Source: Apteryx mantelli
Taxonomy: Eukaryota; Chordata; Aves; Apterygiformes; Apterygidae
Direction of reading: 5' to 3'
Assembly (NCBI RefSeq): GCF_036417845.1
Contig: NW_027118693.1
Coordinates: forward strand, 5,585,510-5,649,509
Length of the DNA stretch: 64,000 bases
In this document: in pieces, positions 60,001-64,000 of the stretch
How positions within the stretch are numbered: the stretch's first letter is position 1
Layout: the number at the start of each line of letters is the position of its first letter
The notes under the pieces: generated by a model
Told to the model about the DNA's origin: nothing
The model's input: the letters and a program-made list of their open reading frames with translations, nothing else
Database searches by the model: none
Program-made: the position numbers and the translations under genes

Positions 60001-62986
60001 CGTCCCCACTGCGTCCCCACTGCGTCCCACAGTGCCCCACGGTGCCCCACTGCACCCCACTGCGTCCCCACTGCACCCTGCTGTGCCCCACTGCGTCCTC
60101 ACTGCGTCACACTGTGTCCCCGCTGCGCCCCGCTGCGCCCCACTGCGTCCCCACTGCATCTCCACTGTGCCCCACTGTGCCCCGCTGCGCCCCACTGCAT
60201 CCCACTGCGACCCACTGTGTCCCCACTGTGCCCCACTGTGTCCCCACTGCATCCCCACTGTGTCCCACTGTGCCCCACTGAATCCCCACTGCGTCCCCAC
60301 TGCGTCCCCACTGCACCCCACTGTGTCCCCACTGTGCCCCACTGTGCCCCACTGTGCCCCCACTGCGCCCCACTGTGTCCCCACTGCACCCCACTGCATC
60401 TCCACTGTGCCCCACTGTGTCCCCACTGCATCCCACCGTGCCCCACTGCGCCCCACTGCGCCCCACTGCAACCCACTGTGCCCCCACTGTGCCCTGCTGT
60501 GCCCCACTGTGTCCCCACGGTGCCCCACTGCGTCCCCACTGCACCCCACTGCGCCCCCACTGCGCCCCCACTGCGTTCCACTGCAACCCCACTTTGTCCC
60601 CACTGTGTCCCCACTGCGTCCCCACTGCGTCACACTGTGTCCCCACTGCACCCCACTGCGTCCCCATTGCATCCCACTGCAACCCACTGCATCCGCACTG
60701 TGCCCCACTGCGTCCCACTGCACCCTGCTGTGCCCCACTGCATCCCCACTGTGTCCCCGCTGTGTCTCCACTGCACCCCACTGCATCCCGCTGTGCCCCA
60801 CTGTGCCCTGCTGTGCCCCACCGTGTCCCACTGCATCCCGCTGTGCCCCACTGCGTCCCCACTGTGTCCCCACTGCGACCCCACTGTGCCCCACTGTGTC
60901 CCCACTGCGCCCCACTGCCCCCCCTGCCCCCGTCCCCCCCCCGGCACCCACCTGCAGGGTGGTGCCCTGCCCCGGGCTGGCGGCGAAGAGCTTCTGCACC
61001 TCGAAGAGCAGCTCGTCCCCGGGGGGCTGGGGGGGCCGTCAGGCACCGACCCCCCACCCTGACCCCCACCCCGACCCCCACCCGCAGCCCCCCAAAGGAC
61101 CCGCCCCCCCCCACACACACACCGGCCCCCTAAGGAGCCCCAAAGCCCCCCCAGGGAGCCCAGAGTGCCCCCCAGGGCCCCCCAGACCCCCCCAAGTCCT
61201 CCAAGGACCCCTGAAGACCCCCCCAGGGATCCCCCAAGTCCTCCAAGGACCCCTGAAGACCCCCCCAGGGACCCCCCAAGTCCTCCAAGGACCCCTCAAG
61301 ACCCCCCAAGGCCCCCCCAAGTCCTCCAAGGACCCCTGAAGACCCCCCCAGGGACCCCCCAAGTCCTCCAAGGACCCCTCAAGACCCCCCAAGGCCCCCC
61401 CAAGTCCTCCAGGGAGCAGCCAAGGTCCCCCAGGACCCCCAGGGACCCCCCAAGTCCTCCAGGGAGCATCCAGGGCACCCCAGGGACCCCCCCAAGTCCT
61501 CTAAGGACCCCTGAAGACACCCCAGGGACCCCCCAAGTCCTCCAGGGACCCCTGAAGACCCCCCAGTGACCCCCCAAGTCCTCCAGGGAACATCCAGAGC
61601 CTCCCAGAGCCCCCCCAAGTCCCCCAGGGAGCATCCAGGGCCCTCAGGGACCCCCCAAGTCCTCCAAAGACCCCTGAAGACCCCCCCAGGGACCCCCCCA
61701 AGTCCTCCAGGGACCACCAGGACCCCCAGGGACCTCCCCAAGTCCTCCAAGGACCCCTGAAGACACCCCAGACCCCCCCAAGTCCTCCAAGGACCCCTGA
61801 AGACCCCCCAGGGACCCACCAAGTCCTCCAGGGAGCATCCAGGGCCCCCCAGAACCCCCCCAAGTCCTCCAGGGCCCCCCCAAGTCCCCCAGGGAGCATC
61901 CAGGGCCCTCAGGGACCCCCCAAGTCCTCCAAAGACCCTGAAGACCCCCCAGGGACCCCCCAAATCCTCCAGGACCCCCCAGGACCCACCCAAGTCCTCC
62001 AGGGAGCATCCAGGGTCCCCCAGAGCCCCCCCAAGGACCCCCAGAGACCCCCCAAGTCCTCCAAGGACCCCTGAAGACCCCCCAGGGACCCCCCCAAGTC
62101 CTCCAGGGAGCATCCAGGGCCCCCCCAAGTCCTCCAAGGACCCCTGAAGACCCCCCAGGACCCCCCAAGGACCCCCAAGGATCCTCCAAGTCCTCCAGGG
62201 AGCATCCAGGGTCCCCCAGGGCCCCCCCCAAGTCCTCCAAGGACCCCTGAAGACCCCCCCAGAGCCCCCCCAAGTCCTCCAGGGCTCCCCAGGGACCCCC
62301 AGGGACCTCCCAAGTCCTCCAAGGACCCCTGGAGACCCCCCAGGGACCCCCCCAGGGACCCCCCAGGCCCCCCCAAGTCCTCCAGGGAGCATCCAGGGAC
62401 CCCCCAAGTCCTCCAAGGACCCCTGAAGACACCCCCAAGTCCTCCAGGAACCCCCCAGGGACCCCCAGGGACTCCCCCAAGTCCTCCAAGGACCCCTGAA
62501 GACCCCCCCCAGGGACCCCCCAAGTCCTCCAGGGAGCACCAGGACCCCCCCAAGTCCTCCAAAGGCCCCTGAAGACCCCTCCCAGGACCCCCCAAGTCCT
62601 CCAAGGAGCATCCAGGGCCCTCCAGGGCCCCCCAGGGCCCCCCCAAGTCCTCCAAGGACCCCTGGAGACCCCCCAGGGACCCCCCAGGCCCCCTCAAGTC
62701 CCCCAGAGAGCATCCAAGGACCCCCCCCAAGTCCCCCAGGGACCCCCAGGGACCCCCCAAATCCTCCAGGGACCCCCAGGGACCCCCCCAACCCCGCGCC
62801 CCAGGCAGGGGCTCACCGGCGAGGGGCTGCGGGGCCGGCGGCGGGGGGCGGCCGGGGGGGGCTCGAAGATGGGCGCCAGCAGGCGGGCCAGGTCGGGGGT
62901 GCAGAAGCGGCGGGGGTCCCGCTGCAGCGCCGCCTCGGGCACGTGGGCCGGGCGCACGAACGCCAGCACCCGGGGGGCCCGCAGCT
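54032..62986 (-). CDS. HIF3A: Hypoxia-inducible factor 3-alpha, C-terminal six exons (5' part outside window)
   Basis: Exons in transcript order: 62817-62986, 60952-61026, 59658-59926, 56478-56567, 54937-54985, 54032-54129 (stop TGA at 54032-54034). The first carries LRAPRVLAF and DPRRFCTPDLARLLAP, the HIF3A-specific region before the oxygen-dependent degradation domain. The second has DELLFEVQKLFA. The third has LDLAMLAPYIPMDGDFQL, the LxxLAP prolyl-hydroxylation and VHL-binding segment, then RPRARSFHG and LPRWGSDPAL, which match human HIF3A and not HIF1A or EPAS1. The fourth has GPLKRPELEP, a likely nuclear-localisation area. The fifth has LLLMGAGG. The last is acidic (EEEEEEDDADDAEGF). HIF3A pairs with ARNT and often damps HIF1/2 responses. 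Phases agree except between exons 56478-56567 (ends phase 2) and 54937-54985 (needs phase 0), next to an eight-base homopolymer. bHLH and PAS exons lie to the right. The last two exons are the least certain. Confidence 0.9.
54140..54930 (+). repeat. HIF3A last-intron minisatellite, about 20-bp unit
   Basis: Units of GGGACCCCCCCAAACCA and CCCCCCGGATAAGGGACC, C-rich on the plus strand. Confidence 0.88.
55000..56470 (+). repeat. HIF3A intron minisatellite, CCCCATGTCCC-type unit
   Basis: Short units of CCCCATGTCCC, CTGTGTCCC and CCCCATCCCGTGTCC fill the intron between the last two long gaps. Confidence 0.9.
56590..59330 (+). repeat. HIF3A intron minisatellite, 10-11-bp unit with a 152-bp higher-order repeat
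   Basis: Units of CCTCCACACG and CTTCCGACACG. At about 57,050-57,500 a 152-base block containing CGCCAATGTGCCTCCACACA is tandemly repeated. The right half decays to CTTCTGACACGCCAACACA-type units. Confidence 0.92.
59335..59657 (+). other. GC-rich non-repetitive intron remainder before the HIF3A exon
   Basis: Words like CGGACACGCCCCC and CCCCGCCC, GC-rich, up to the donor of exon 59658-59926. No separate gene is seen. Confidence 0.5.
59945..60930 (+). repeat. HIF3A intron minisatellite, about 10-bp CCCCACTG unit
   Basis: Alternating CCCCACTGCGT, CCCCACTGTGC and CCCACTGCATC units, about 100 copies. Confidence 0.92.
61130..62800 (+). repeat. HIF3A intron minisatellite, about 42-bp unit
   Basis: Units of CCCCCCAAGTCCTCCAAGG and ACCCCTGAAGACCCCCCAGG. 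Early copies are spaced 40-42 bases apart. Confidence 0.9.
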
Positions 62987-63034
62987 CTGCGCCCCCCCCC
63001 CCACCCCGGGGTGTCAGCGTCCCGGCGACCCCCC

Positions 63035-64000
63035 CCCCAAATCCACAGGCCCCCCCCCCAAAATACCCCGGGACCCCCCAAAACACCCTGGAGCCCCCCA
63101 AATCCACAGGCCCCCCCAAAATACCCAGAACCCCCCCAAATACCCTGGAGCCCCCCAAATCCACAGGACCCCCCCAAAATACCCCAGAACCCCCCCAAAT
63201 ACCCCGGAGCCCCCCAAATCCACAGGACCCCCCCAAAATACCCCGGGACCCCCCAAAACACCCTGGAGCCCCCCAAATCCACAGGACCCCCCCAAATACC
63301 CGGAACTCCCCCAAATACCCCAGAGCCCCCCAAATCCACAGGACCCCCCCAAAATACCCAGAACCCCCCCAAAGACCCTGGAGCCCCCCAAATCCACAGG
63401 CCCCCCCCAAAATACCCTGGACCCCCCCAAAGACCCCGGAGCCCCCCAAATACCCCGTGACCCCCCCCAAAACCCACAGAACCCCCCAAAATCTCCAGAA
63501 CCCCCCAAAATACCCCGGAACTCCCCAAAATACCCTGGAACCCCCAAATCCACAGGACCCCCCCAAAACACCCAGAACCCCCCCAAATACCCCGGAGCCC
63601 CCCAAATCCACAGGACCCCCCCAAAACACCCAGAACCCCCCCAAATACCCCGGAGCCCCCCAAATCCACAGGCCCCCCCCAAAATACCCTGGACCCCCCC
63701 AAATCCACAGGACCCCCCCAAAACACCCAGAACCCCCCCAAATACCCCGGAGCCCCCCAAATCCACAGGACCCCCCCAAATACCCAGAACCCCCCCAAAT
63801 CCCCTGGAGCCCCCCAAATCCACAGGACCCCCCCAAAATACCCGGAACCCCCCAAAACACCCCGGAGCCCCCCAAATCCACAGGACCCCCCCCAAAATAC
63901 CCCGGAGCCCCCCAAAACACCCCGGAGCCCCCCAAATCCACAGGACCCCCCCAAAATACCCAGAACCCCCCCAAAGACCCTGGAGCCCCCCAAATCCACA
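63035..64000 (+). repeat. HIF3A intron minisatellite, about 57-bp unit, continues past the window
   Basis: Units of GAGCCCCCCAAATCCACAGG and ACCCCCCCAAAATACCC, with about 57 bases between copies of CCAAATCCACAGG. The window ends inside the array. Confidence 0.9.

Overview
The window looks like part of a GC-rich avian microchromosome. It carries CR1 LINE fragments, an olfactory receptor of the bird-expanded OR14 type, a maestro heat-like repeat (MROH) gene, and very C/G-skewed minisatellites. All recognised protein-coding loci are on the minus strand. The species cannot be read from the sequence alone.

Layout. (1) 1-10,052: the first 18 coding exons of an MROH-family gene, phase-consistent over 799 codons, running leftward out of the window; its introns are ordinary. 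(2) 10,690-12,830: a degenerate telomere-like CCCTAA tract, a CR1 fragment, and a CpG-rich stretch with three CCAAT boxes. (3) About 13,000-15,160: a decayed endogenous retrovirus remnant (integrase end and start of env). (4) 15,880-16,085: a second CR1 fragment. (5) 17,220-18,127: a frameshifted olfactory receptor pseudogene. (6) 20,285-32,670: a 12.4-kb minisatellite with one short core (GGGGCCCAGGCGTCCG), arranged in blocks that flip orientation about 27 times and in a higher-order repeat of roughly 5 kb. (7) 32,690-33,335: a CCAAT/GC-box CpG element followed by nine tandem copies of an RFX-type X-box joined to CRE or E-box motifs. (8) 33,425-51,081: the complete 13-exon PPP5C gene. (9) 51,082-53,880: the PPP5C promoter and two minisatellites, the second an 18-copy array of YY1-like motifs. 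(10) 54,032 to beyond 62,986: the six 3' coding exons of HIF3A, whose bHLH-PAS exons lie beyond the right edge.

HIF3A followed by PPP5C, same strand and about 3 kb apart, is the mammalian order, so this is an old conserved gene pair. Almost every intron longer than about 300 bases in these two genes is filled by its own tandem repeat, while the MROH gene 24 kb away has none. Such composition is typical of bird genes that were long missing from assemblies. PPP5C reads cleanly except for one missing base in the 40-base exon 10, and HIF3A has one phase mismatch beside a homopolymer; both look more like sequence errors than gene death.

Exon boundaries were worked out by eye from GT/AG sites, reading phase and remembered family sequences. 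No alignment or search was run.
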